A stretch of DNA of 5,020 nucleotides from Prevotellaceae bacterium (GTDB lineage Bacteria; Bacteroidota; Bacteroidia; Bacteroidales; Paludibacteraceae): the NCBI GenBank assembly GCA_031270425.1, contig JAISXQ010000016.1, positions 1 through 5,020 on the forward strand. Reading direction: 5' to 3'. Of the stretch, positions 1-5,020 are shown piece after piece. Below the pieces are notes generated by a model. That model did no database searches. It was not told where the DNA came from and was given only the letters and a program-made list of their open reading frames with translations. Position numbers and translations under genes: made by a program. How positions within the stretch are numbered: the stretch's first letter is position 1; every line of letters starts with the position of its first letter.

Positions 1-116
1 TCCTCCAACTCCTCCTCCAACTCCTCCTCCTCCTCCTCCTCCAAATCCTTTTCCGTCTCCTTCTTCTTCTCTCCTTCCAACTCCAACTTCTCCTCCTCCT
101 CCAACTCCTCCTCCAC
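1..116 (-). repeat. In-frame GAG-rich purine repeat tract inside era
   Basis: On the coding (minus) strand this stretch is nearly all purine, built from GAG codons broken by TTG, AAG and single ACG, GAT and GGA codons. It contains one run of seven GAG codons (coding strand of 22-42) and several blocks of GAG three or four times preceded by TTG. It encodes residues 212-249 of Era, roughly Val-Glu3-Leu-Glu4-Lys-Leu-Glu and so on. The repeat unit is 3 bp, so length changes by slippage would keep the frame. The tract continues past the left edge, so its full length is not known. A collapsed or misassembled repeat is possible. Confidence 0.9.
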
Positions 117-749
117 TTCCACTTCCACCGAGTAAGGAATTTCTTTCTCGTAATTCTGCAATATCTTTTCGCGGATGATTTCCGTTACAAAAAAACGCGC
201 CGGCTTGTCGGTCAACTGGTCTTTGTCGAAATAGGGCGGCGATTCGGGGAGCAGCGCTTTTATCCGCTTGAACAGGTTATCGACATTAAATTTCAACAGA
301 GCCGACAGTGGAAATATTTCGGCTTGCGGCAGGAGGATTTTCCATTTATCAACCAATTCGATCAGGCCTTCTTCATCAATCAGGTCGATTTTATTAATTA
401 CGAGCAGCAACGGCGCGTTCGACGCCTTTACTTTTTCGACAAAGTCCGCGTTTTTGTCGTGCGTATCTGCAACATCGGTAACATAGAGCAGCACGTCGGC
501 GTCGGTAAGCGCCGAATTGGAAAATTTGAGCATGGATTGCTGCAACCGGTAATTCGGTTTCAGCGCCCCCGGCGTATCGGAATATACAATTTGAAAATCG
601 TCGCCGTTTACGATGCCGAGAATACGATGCCGCGTGGTTTGCGCCTTCGACGTGATGATGGAAATACGTTCGCCGACCAAAGCGTTCATCAAAGTCGATT
701 TACCAACATTCGGGTTGCCTACTATATTTACAAAACCGGATTTGTGCAT
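1..749 (-). CDS. era: GTPase Era, 3' end outside window, with acidic repeat insert in KH domain
   Basis: Era is a GTPase that binds the 3' end of 16S rRNA through a C-terminal KH domain and helps small-subunit maturation in the cytoplasm. The visible 249 residues begin at an ATG followed by HKSGFVNIVGNPNVGKST. The P-loop (G1) is GNPNVGKST at residues 11-19, TT in the G2 region at 38-39, G3 DTPG at 58-61, G4 NKID at 119-122 and G5 SAL at 149-151. The Era signature YFDKDQLTDKPARFFVTEII (173-192) leads into the first KH helix and strand (EIIREKIL, then IPYSVEVEV). From residue 212 the sequence becomes Glu/Leu/Lys-rich to the edge, where Era normally has only a short loop before the GxxG-bearing part. 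That later part is not in the window, so whether the KH domain is complete is unknown. The GTPase assignment is firm; the insert is discussed separately. A candidate promoter lies about 60 bp upstream. Confidence 0.95.
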   Translation of the reverse strand, partial: MHKSGFVNIVGNPNVGKSTLMNALVGERISIITSKAQTTRHRILGIVNGDDFQIVYSDTPGALKPNYRLQQSMLKFSNSALTDADVLLYVTDVADTHDKNADFVEKVKASNAPLLLVINKIDLIDEEGLIELVDKWKILLPQAEIFPLSALLKFNVDNLFKRIKALLPESPPYFDKDQLTDKPARFFVTEIIREKILQNYEKEIPYSVEVEVEEELEEEEKLELEGEKKKETEKDLEEEEEEELEEELE

Positions 750-758
750 GGCGACAGA

Positions 759-792
759 ATTTACTATTTAACAATTTACCATTTACTATTTA
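759..792. repeat. Two copies of ATTTACTATTTA just upstream of era
   Basis: The 12-mer ATTTACTATTTA occurs exactly at 759-770 and 781-792, separated by the related AACAATTTACC. Read toward era it is TAAATAGTAAAT. The same 12-mer occurs exactly at 2921-2932 just upstream of kduD. The copies lie within the probable 5' leader of era. No function is known; they look like degenerate intergenic filler repeats. Confidence 0.7.
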
Positions 793-808
793 TCAATAAG
801 TATGCAAG

Positions 809-840
809 CAAAATTAATTTATATTATTTTTCTGAGCAGA
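809..840 (-). promoter_or_regulatory. Candidate Bacteroidetes-type promoter for era
   Basis: On the minus strand TAATTTTG (809-816) matches the Bacteroidetes -7 consensus TAnnTTTG exactly. About 20 bp further upstream TCTG (837-840) is one mismatch from the TTTG -33 element. The predicted start would be near 802, giving a leader of about 50 nt before the era ATG. In such AT-rich DNA a match of this kind can arise by chance, so this is a candidate only. Confidence 0.4.
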
Positions 841-887
841 TGGCAAAAAAATGTTTTTTAGATATAAACCACAATAAACACAGATAA

Positions 888-967
888 TTAGCAAATTAGC
901 AAATTAGTTAATTTGCTAATTAACTAACTAACTAATCTGCTAATTTGCTAATTAACTAATTTGCTAA
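888..967. repeat. Palindromic TTAGCAAATTAG repeat cluster, possible kdu operon terminator
   Basis: TTAGCAAATTAG occurs at 888-899 and overlapping at 896-907; its reverse complement CTAATTTGCTAA occurs at 940-951 and 956-967. A palindrome with 11-bp arms (TTAGCAAATTA, 896-906; complement at 909-919) and a 2-bp centre sits inside, and a TAAC tetranucleotide is repeated around 921-932. The cluster starts one base after the stop codon of the DUF4861 gene and fills the gap toward era. The inverted arms could form several alternative hairpins in RNA, so a role in terminating or stabilising the kdu transcript is plausible. The stems are AT-rich and there is no clean GC stem plus U-run, so the terminator role is an inference. 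Confidence 0.55.
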
Positions 968-968
968 T

Positions 969-2096
969 TTATTTTACGTTTACCTGCAACGGATTTTTCT
1001 TGTTTGCCGCAAATGTATTTACAGCGTTAAACCAGTCTTCGTCGGCAGGGAAGCCCCATTTACTCCATCCGCCGCCAAAATAATAGGTAAACTCATTGCC
1101 GGTCGAATAATTTGTCAGCAATAAAGCGTGTAAATCCTGCTCAACAGCGTCGTTCACTTTTTCCGGAACGTATGCCGCCGCATAGTTGCGCCCCGAAGGG
1201 ATTCCCGCGTCCGAAACGGCATTTTCGGCATAAGCCGCGATTCCGTTTTCGACGTTCACCTGCAAATTTCCTTTTTCGGGATGCAAATAAATTCCCGCGG
1301 CAAGTTCGATATCCGCTGCTTTACCCGAATAACTTACAAGGGCTTTATTCAGCAAAGTTCCCGCGTCGATGGAAATCGTAATTGTCTGATTATAATAGTC
1401 GTTTCCCACTTTTACCGAGTCGTAGGTCAATACGAAAGTCGAACGGAGCGGTCCGTTATCCAGCGTTTTTTGCGTGGTATAATGATCGCCGACATACAAA
1501 ACGCCGTCCGCATAAGGCGCAATGCCGCCCGCGCCGAGCGTATGCCCTACTTTGTAACAGTCGAGCCCCTTACCGTGATCGACGTGGTAGGACAAGCCGT
1601 GATTTAATTCGTCGTGGTAAAATTCATCCACAATCAAATCGTCGCTACGTTTCAGCCATAAATCCACGCCATTGCTCGGATTTTCCTTTGCCAAAGCAGG
1701 ACCGTACACGCGGTATGCCGCCAAATCGTTTTCCCACGCGAAGTCGTCCTTGCGTTCGGGAACGTAGCGGGCAAAGGTTTTCGCTTTTACTTTGGCAGGC
1801 TTTCCGCTGCTTAACACATAAACGCTTGTTGAATTGGCGGAAACCGAAGCTTGGAATATCAGCGATTGCGGCTTTTCTTTTCCGTTGTAAACCAATTGAT
1901 AAGCGATTTCTTCTCCGGCTTCATCCGTCAATATATATGTTGAAGCCTTGCAGCAAATACCCAAATCGGAAGCCTTCACTTCCACCATTTCGCCGACGCG
2001 GTCAACGCCGGTCGGGTTCGTTACCGTAATTGTTTTTTCTCCCGAACAGGAAGCAAAAAGAAATGCGGAAAAAATAAAAAAAAGTAGTTTCTTCAT
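969..2096 (-). CDS. DUF4861 domain lipoprotein
   Basis: This 375-residue protein belongs, by its characteristic motifs, to the DUF4861 family of Bacteroidetes envelope proteins, which has no established activity that I know of. It opens with a lipoprotein signal: MKK, a hydrophobic run, then LFASC with the candidate lipidated Cys at residue 17. Family-like blocks are RYVPERKDDFAWEND (110-124), AYRVYGPAL (127-135), SNGVDLWLKR (about 141-150) and DHGKGLDCYKVGHTLGAGG (173-191); the C-terminal part holds GGGWSKWGFPADEDWF. The start at 2096 was preferred over an in-frame ATG at 2189 because the signal peptide begins here and the longer form would overlap kduD by about 68 bp. It follows kduD by 25 bp and is probably cotranscribed with kduD and kduI, suggesting a role at the cell envelope in uronate-containing oligosaccharide use. 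Catalytic activity versus binding cannot be told from sequence. Confidence 0.85.
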   Translation of the reverse strand: MKKLLFFIFSAFLFASCSGEKTITVTNPTGVDRVGEMVEVKASDLGICCKASTYILTDEAGEEIAYQLVYNGKEKPQSLIFQASVSANSTSVYVLSSGKPAKVKAKTFARYVPERKDDFAWENDLAAYRVYGPALAKENPSNGVDLWLKRSDDLIVDEFYHDELNHGLSYHVDHGKGLDCYKVGHTLGAGGIAPYADGVLYVGDHYTTQKTLDNGPLRSTFVLTYDSVKVGNDYYNQTITISIDAGTLLNKALVSYSGKAADIELAAGIYLHPEKGNLQVNVENGIAAYAENAVSDAGIPSGRNYAAAYVPEKVNDAVEQDLHALLLTNYSTGNEFTYYFGGGWSKWGFPADEDWFNAVNTFAANKKNPLQVNVK

Positions 2097-2121
2097 CTGT
2101 TTAAAATTTGGGAAATTTTCG

Positions 2122-2916
2122 TTATTTCGGTTGTTTTCCGATATAAGCCAAAATACCTCCGTCAACATACAAAATATGTCCGTTAACAAAGTCGGAAGCC
2201 GGCGAAGCTAAGAAAACGGCGGGACCTGCCAAATCTTCGGTTGTTCCCCAGCGAGCCGCCGGAGTTTTGGCGATAATGAACGAATCGAAGGGATGAGGCG
2301 AACCGTCGGCTTGCTTTTCCCTCAACGGAGCTGTTTGCGGTGTTGCGATATACCCTGGACCGATTCCGTTGCATTGAATATTAAACTCGCCGTATTCGGA
2401 AGCGATGTTTTTTGTCAGCATTTTCAAACCGCCTTTTGCCGCGGCGTAAGCCGACACGGTTTCGCGACCCAGTTCGCTCATCATCGAGCAAATGTTGATG
2501 ATTTTTCCCGCGCCTTTTTTTATCATGCTTGGGATAACAGCTTTTGAAACGATAAAAGGACCATTCAAATCAATATCAATCACTTGACGAAACTCAGCCG
2601 CCGACATTTCGTGCATCGGAATGCGTTTGATAATTCCCGCGTTGTTTACCAGAATATCAATAACGCCGACTTCCGCCTCGATTTTTTTCACCAATTCGTT
2701 TACGCCGGCTTCGTCCGTAACGTCGCAAACATATCCTTTTGCGTCGATACCGGCTTCTTTATAGGCTGCCAAACCTTTGTTTACCGCATCCTGATTGATG
2801 TCGTTGAAAGTTATTTTAGCTCCGGATTCAGACAATGCCGATGCGATGGAAAAACCAATTCCGTAAGACGCGCCCGTTACAAGCGCCACTTTGCCTTTTA
2901 ATGAAAAACTTGCCAT
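2122..2916 (-). CDS. kduD: SDR-family 2-dehydro-3-deoxygluconate 5-dehydrogenase / gluconate 5-dehydrogenase
   Basis: A 264-residue classical short-chain dehydrogenase/reductase. The dinucleotide-binding motif TGASYGIG is at residues 14-21, the CDV motif at 64-66, NNAG at 91-94 and the structural Asn at 118. The catalytic residues are Ser144, Tyr157 and Lys161 in SMMSELGRETVSAYAAAK. The SMMSELGR block and the extended loop around ADGSPHPFDSFIIAKTPAAR are typical of Bacteroidetes proteins named gluconate 5-dehydrogenase; the loop makes the protein slightly longer than E. coli KduD (253 residues). Next to kduI, the likely reaction is NAD(P)-dependent interconversion of 2,5-diketo-3-deoxygluconate and 2-keto-3-deoxygluconate in the cytoplasm. 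The adjacent isomerase makes the KduD role more likely than gluconate metabolism, but sequence alone does not settle the substrate. It follows kduI by 72 bp and precedes the DUF4861 gene by 25 bp. Confidence 0.9.
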   Translation of the reverse strand: MASFSLKGKVALVTGASYGIGFSIASALSESGAKITFNDINQDAVNKGLAAYKEAGIDAKGYVCDVTDEAGVNELVKKIEAEVGVIDILVNNAGIIKRIPMHEMSAAEFRQVIDIDLNGPFIVSKAVIPSMIKKGAGKIINICSMMSELGRETVSAYAAAKGGLKMLTKNIASEYGEFNIQCNGIGPGYIATPQTAPLREKQADGSPHPFDSFIIAKTPAARWGTTEDLAGPAVFLASPASDFVNGHILYVDGGILAYIGKQPK

Positions 2917-2920
2917 AAGT

Positions 2921-2988
2921 ATTTACTATTTAATTATTTACTATTTTACTTCAAACTATAAACTATAAACTCCAGACTATAAACTATT
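2921..2988. repeat. AT-rich direct repeats between kduI and kduD
   Basis: The gap inside the presumed operon is made almost entirely of short repeats. The part next to kduD has ATTTACTATTTA (2921-2932) and the near-copy ATTTACTATTTTA (2936-2948). The part next to the kduI stop has overlapping AACTATAAACT units at 2954-2971 and a further ACTATAAACTATTTT at 2976-2990. I see no clear hairpin or promoter. The 12-mer is shared with the era upstream region. Confidence 0.65.
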
Positions 2989-3831
2989 TTATCTCAAATC
3001 TGTAATTTCATAAAAATCCTGGTCGCCGTAATCCAGATTTTCGCCGCCCATTCCCCAGATAAAGGTATAATTATGGGTTGCCGCCGCGCTATGAATCGAC
3101 CATTCGGGCGAAAGCGCCGCCTGGTCGCCTTTCATCCAGATGTGGCGAGTTTCGTCGGGCTTGCCCATAAAGTGGCAAACGGCGTGTTCTTCGGGAACTT
3201 CAAAGTAGAAATAGGCTTCCATGCGGCGCGTGTGCGTATGCGCAGGCATGGTGTTCCAAACGCTGCCTTCGGCAAGTTCGGTCATGCCCATTTGCAACTG
3301 GCAAGTAGGCAATACCTGATTTACCAGCATCTTGTTAATATTTCTATGATTGGAACCTGCCAACGACCCCATTTCGGCAACAACAGCGTCGGCTTTTGTT
3401 ACTTTTTTGTCGGGATAGTTGCGGTGCGCAGTCGTAGAATTGAAATAGAATTTTGCGGGATTTTTCGCGTCTTTGCTTTCAAAAAACACTTCACGGTCGC
3501 CCGAACCAAGGTACAGAGCTTCTTTGTAACCCAATTCGTAAGTATTGCCTCCGGCTTTCACAACACCGTCTCCGCCTGCGTTGAAAATGCCGATTTCGCG
3601 GCGGGTGAGGAAAAACGGCGCTTTCAACGGATCGATAGCTTCCAGTTTGAGCGTTTCGTTTACCGGATTAGCTCCGCCGACAATCATGCGGTCGTACATG
3701 GAATAGACCATGTTTACCTCATCGGCGACAAATACTTTTTCAATCAAAAAATCGCGGCGGATTCTTGTCGTATCGTAATTTTTCGCATCTTCGGGATGCG
3801 CCGCATAGCGGATTTCATAATTTGTTTTCAT
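2989..3831 (-). CDS. kduI: 5-keto-4-deoxyuronate isomerase (4-deoxy-L-threo-5-hexosulose-uronate ketol-isomerase)
   Basis: KduI converts 5-keto-4-deoxyuronate, the spontaneous product of unsaturated uronates released by lyases and unsaturated glucuronyl/galacturonyl hydrolases, into 2,5-diketo-3-deoxygluconate in the cytoplasm. The 280-residue length fits the family (E. coli 278). The cupin zinc site is intact: His198 and His200 in AHTHTRRMEAYFYFEVP, Glu205, and His247 in SPEWSIHSAAATHNY, matching in spacing the known ligands of E. coli KduI. Other family blocks are RREIGIFNAGGDG (77-89) and the C-terminal FIWGMGGENLDYGDQDF. The start at 3831 gives the family N-terminus MKTNYEIRYAAHPEDAK. It is the first gene of the kduI-kduD-DUF4861 cassette and has a 203-bp upstream region carrying a candidate promoter, repeated boxes and a foldable leader. 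Confidence 0.97.
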   Translation of the reverse strand: MKTNYEIRYAAHPEDAKNYDTTRIRRDFLIEKVFVADEVNMVYSMYDRMIVGGANPVNETLKLEAIDPLKAPFFLTRREIGIFNAGGDGVVKAGGNTYELGYKEALYLGSGDREVFFESKDAKNPAKFYFNSTTAHRNYPDKKVTKADAVVAEMGSLAGSNHRNINKMLVNQVLPTCQLQMGMTELAEGSVWNTMPAHTHTRRMEAYFYFEVPEEHAVCHFMGKPDETRHIWMKGDQAALSPEWSIHSAAATHNYTFIWGMGGENLDYGDQDFYEITDLR

Positions 3832-3846
3832 AATTAAAAAGATAAG

Positions 3847-3888
3847 CCCCTGCCTTTCCCCTTTTGGATACTTTTTTATTTGCAGGGG
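3847..3888 (-). promoter_or_regulatory. Inverted repeat in the kduI leader with alternative pairing
   Basis: On the transcript strand CCCCTGC (3882-3888) can pair with GCAGGGG (3847-3853), a 7-bp GC-rich stem enclosing 28 nt, followed by CTTATCTTTTT and then the kduI start about 15 nt later. An alternative partner for CCCCT is AGGGG (3858-3862) within the loop, giving a 5-bp stem with a 21-nt loop. The two pairings exclude each other because both use CCCCT. The stem plus U-rich run right before the start codon resembles an attenuator or a start-site-masking element. It fits no riboswitch class I recognise. Confidence 0.45.
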
Positions 3889-3918
3889 TTGTTATTAATT
3901 CATTATTTTACTGCATGG

Positions 3919-3947
3919 CAAAAGTAGTCTTTTTTTTACGAAGGAAA
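3919..3947 (-). promoter_or_regulatory. Candidate promoter of the kduI operon
   Basis: TACTTTTG on the minus strand (3919-3926) matches the Bacteroidetes -7 consensus TAnnTTTG exactly. The expected -33 element is poor: only TTTC (3944-3947) at a slightly short spacing, which would fit a promoter needing an activator. Transcription would begin near 3912, giving a leader of about 80 nt that contains the inverted repeat. Confidence 0.4.
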
Positions 3948-3948
3948 T

Positions 3949-4015
3949 GGGTAATTTTGTTCAAAAAAGTATTAGAATTTACCCTTTTTTGTCCAATTTA
4001 AGAAACATTACCCTT
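3949..4015. promoter_or_regulatory. Repeated AAGGGTAA and GRACAAAA boxes upstream of kduI
   Basis: On the minus strand AAGGGTAA occurs at 4008-4015 and 3979-3986, each followed after 13 or 16 bp by GGACAAAA (3987-3994) or GAACAAAA (3955-3962). A further GGGTAA lies in opposite orientation at 3949-3954, directly next to the expected -33 region of kduI. The result is a direct repeat with an added inverted half-site. This layout is consistent with an operator or activator site controlling the kdu genes. No regulator gene lies in the window, so the assignment is inferential. The stretch also lies downstream of the outer-membrane protein gene. Confidence 0.35.
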
Positions 4016-4034
4016 CTGAAAAACTTGTGCCGGT

Positions 4035-4664
4035 TTATTTTACCTGCAACAGCCAGGATAAATTCAGCGACAGTTTCATATTATTCGAACGTGAAAAATA
4101 TTCCGTTTTCGCATTGGAGTATATATCGCCCATGGCGTAATACGCCCTCGCTTCGAGTTGGAAAATATTTTTGTTCACGCTAAAACAAAAGCCTGTTCCC
4201 AGTGCAAAACCATAGTCGAAAGAGTTTTGAGCCTGTTTTACATGCTGAACTTCTTTGCTCTCAGCCGGCGTTTTCGTTTTTCTGTCGTTGATAAGATAGC
4301 CCAGCTGCGGACCTATATTTACAATAAAGCGCGATTTTTTCCCAAGGTAAACATGCGTCAAAAAAGGCAATTCGATGTAAGACAGTTGGCGGGAAAAATC
4401 AGTTGCCGGCTCGTGCCAACCCTGCCGGGCGTAATTCAGTTCAATCTGCACCCCTACATAGGTATCGGCAATATAACGGTAAATAAATCCTCCGTTGTAA
4501 CCCAACAAATAATCCTGCCCGACCGCCGGGGAAAAACCGACCATAGCTCCCGTTGCTCCAGCCGAAACGCCGAGGTACTTCTCCGACTTATCCAGACGTT
4601 GCTGCGCCGTAAGCGTCAGCGGAAACAGGATGATTAGGACAAGAAGATAGTTGTTGTTTTTCAT
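4035..4664 (-). CDS. Porin-family outer-membrane beta-barrel protein
   Basis: A 209-residue protein with a clear signal peptide (MKNNNY, a hydrophobic core from about 6 to 19, predicted cleavage after Ala20 in LTLTA-QQ). The mature part shows alternating-residue beta strands typical of small barrels of the OMP_b-brl_2 / porin_fam type in Bacteroidetes. Diagnostic blocks are GVQIELNYARQGW (71-83), LSYIELPFLTHVYLG (95-109) and FIVNIGPQLGYLI (113-125), and the C-terminus ends in a last strand NMKLSLNLSWLLQVK. Despite the family name, pore activity is not shown for most members and the ligand is unknown. It lies 60 bp downstream of the partial gene at the right edge. A connection with the kdu genes is not evident. 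Confidence 0.85.
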   Translation of the reverse strand: MKNNNYLLVLIILFPLTLTAQQRLDKSEKYLGVSAGATGAMVGFSPAVGQDYLLGYNGGFIYRYIADTYVGVQIELNYARQGWHEPATDFSRQLSYIELPFLTHVYLGKKSRFIVNIGPQLGYLINDRKTKTPAESKEVQHVKQAQNSFDYGFALGTGFCFSVNKNIFQLEARAYYAMGDIYSNAKTEYFSRSNNMKLSLNLSWLLQVK

Positions 4665-4689
4665 TTTGAAAATTTAAAACCGAAGGATG

Positions 4690-4718
4690 CAATCGTAAAT
4701 AATTAAATTGTAAATCAA
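4690..4718 (-). promoter_or_regulatory. Weak possible promoter before the outer-membrane protein gene
   Basis: TACGATTG (4690-4697, minus strand) differs from TAnnTTTG at one position and has TTG (4716-4718) 18 bp upstream, close to the -33 spacing. The DNA is very AT-rich and also carries GTAAAT-type repeats, so chance is likely. The alternative is cotranscription with the gene upstream. Confidence 0.2.
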
Positions 4719-4724
4719 GAAGTT

Positions 4725-5020
4725 CTATGGGTATTCCGACACATAAATCCGTTGATTGATATAGCCGGAAGCGTTACTTTTCCGCTCGAACTGGAACTGC
4801 GACTGTATGCCTTCGGGATATGAAAGGGTGGATTTCCATTCGCCGGAGGCAGCTTTGCTGTCGTTCAACTGCCGGAGGAAGAAAGCGGTTAAATCGTAAC
4901 CCAGCAAATCGTAGCGGGGCGACGTCAGGGAAATTTTCCAGTCGAAAAAAGAAGAAAACTCCCGTTCAAAAACATTCAAGCGTTTTTGTTCCATGTCTTT
5001 TCTAAACGGCGATATATTTA
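4725..5020 (-). CDS. C-terminal fragment, probable periplasmic-binding-protein type I (LysM-associated) protein
   Basis: The reading frame is open to the right edge, so the 97 residues seen are only the C-terminus; the ATG at 4994 is probably internal because in-frame codons (N-I-S-P-F-R-K-D) continue upstream. The segment SPF followed by VFEREFSSFF, then SPRYDLLGYDLTAFFLRQL and SQFQFERKSNASGYINQRIY, resembles the end of the type I periplasmic-binding domain found in Bacteroidetes LysM-containing and ABC-type substrate-binding-like proteins. If so, it would act in the periplasm. This rests on remembered motif resemblance and the N-terminal part is needed to confirm it. It ends 60 bp before the outer-membrane protein gene, so both may share a transcript. 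Confidence 0.55.
   Translation of the reverse strand, partial: NISPFRKDMEQKRLNVFEREFSSFFDWKISLTSPRYDLLGYDLTAFFLRQLNDSKAASGEWKSTLSYPEGIQSQFQFERKSNASGYINQRIYVSEYP

Noticed and set aside
324..887. 187-codon open frame on the plus strand opposite era
   Set aside because: It overlaps the conserved Era GTPase domain on the other strand and then runs into AT-rich intergenic repeats; no domain is recognisable.
888..967. Possible CRISPR array
   Set aside because: The units are 12 bp, overlap or are irregularly spaced, occur in both orientations, and there are no distinct spacers or cas genes.
1382..2029. 215-codon plus-strand open frame opposite the DUF4861 gene
   Set aside because: Very Arg- and Pro-rich composition typical of a complementary-strand shadow; the minus-strand gene has a lipobox and family motifs.
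2097..2189. Longer N-terminus for the DUF4861 protein starting at 2189
   Set aside because: It would overlap the end of kduD and bury the lipoprotein signal peptide 31 residues inside the protein.
3073..3837. 254-codon open frame on the plus strand opposite kduI
   Set aside because: It is the mirror of a strongly supported kduI. Its translation is rich in Phe, Arg and His without recognisable domains, as expected of an antisense shadow.
3847..3888. Simple terminator for the outer-membrane protein gene
   Set aside because: The hairpin is about 150 bp past that gene's stop, downstream of the candidate kduI promoter and right before the kduI start, so a leader element is the better reading, though readthrough termination cannot be excluded.
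4158..4637. 159-codon plus-strand open frame opposite the outer-membrane protein gene
   Set aside because: The minus-strand frame has a signal peptide and beta-barrel motifs; the plus frame shows no domain.

Overview
The window looks like a chromosomal segment of a member of the Bacteroidetes, probably Bacteroidales. Four things point there: candidate promoters of the TAnnTTTG (-7) type, start codons preceded by A/T-rich sequence rather than Shine-Dalgarno motifs, a DUF4861 lipoprotein, and a porin-family (OMP_b-brl_2-like) outer-membrane protein. All five genes lie on the minus strand, so the window reads from right to left.

Right edge (4725-5020): the C-terminal end of a protein that resembles the type I periplasmic-binding-protein domain found in Bacteroidetes LysM/ABC-like proteins. 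It is followed by a 209-residue outer-membrane beta-barrel protein (4035-4664). Centre (969-3831): a compact uronate-catabolism cassette, kduI (5-keto-4-deoxyuronate isomerase), kduD/gluconate-5-dehydrogenase-like SDR, and a DUF4861 lipoprotein. The first two perform consecutive cytoplasmic steps from 5-keto-4-deoxyuronate to 2-keto-3-deoxygluconate, the products expected from pectin or other uronic-acid polysaccharides cut by lyases. DUF4861 is an envelope protein of unknown function whose position suggests it serves the same substrate. The 203-bp region upstream of kduI holds a candidate -7 promoter element, repeated AAGGGTAA/ACAAAA boxes, and a leader with an inverted repeat that can fold in two exclusive ways.

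Left edge (1-749): the GTPase Era, essential for 16S rRNA maturation in many bacteria. Its N-terminal GTPase domain is intact and all G motifs are visible. Just after the first strand of the KH domain the protein enters a Glu/Leu/Lys low-complexity stretch of at least 38 residues, encoded by an almost pure GAG-type purine repeat that runs off the window. This is the most unusual feature seen.

Intergenic gaps are short, AT-rich and filled with degenerate repeats: TAAATAGTAAAT-like, ACTATAAACT-like and TTAGCAAATTAG-like units. I did not find a CRISPR array, RNA gene, insertion sequence, or a clear novel defence or mobile system. The points worth following up are the Era insert, the kduI regulatory region, and the role of the DUF4861 protein.
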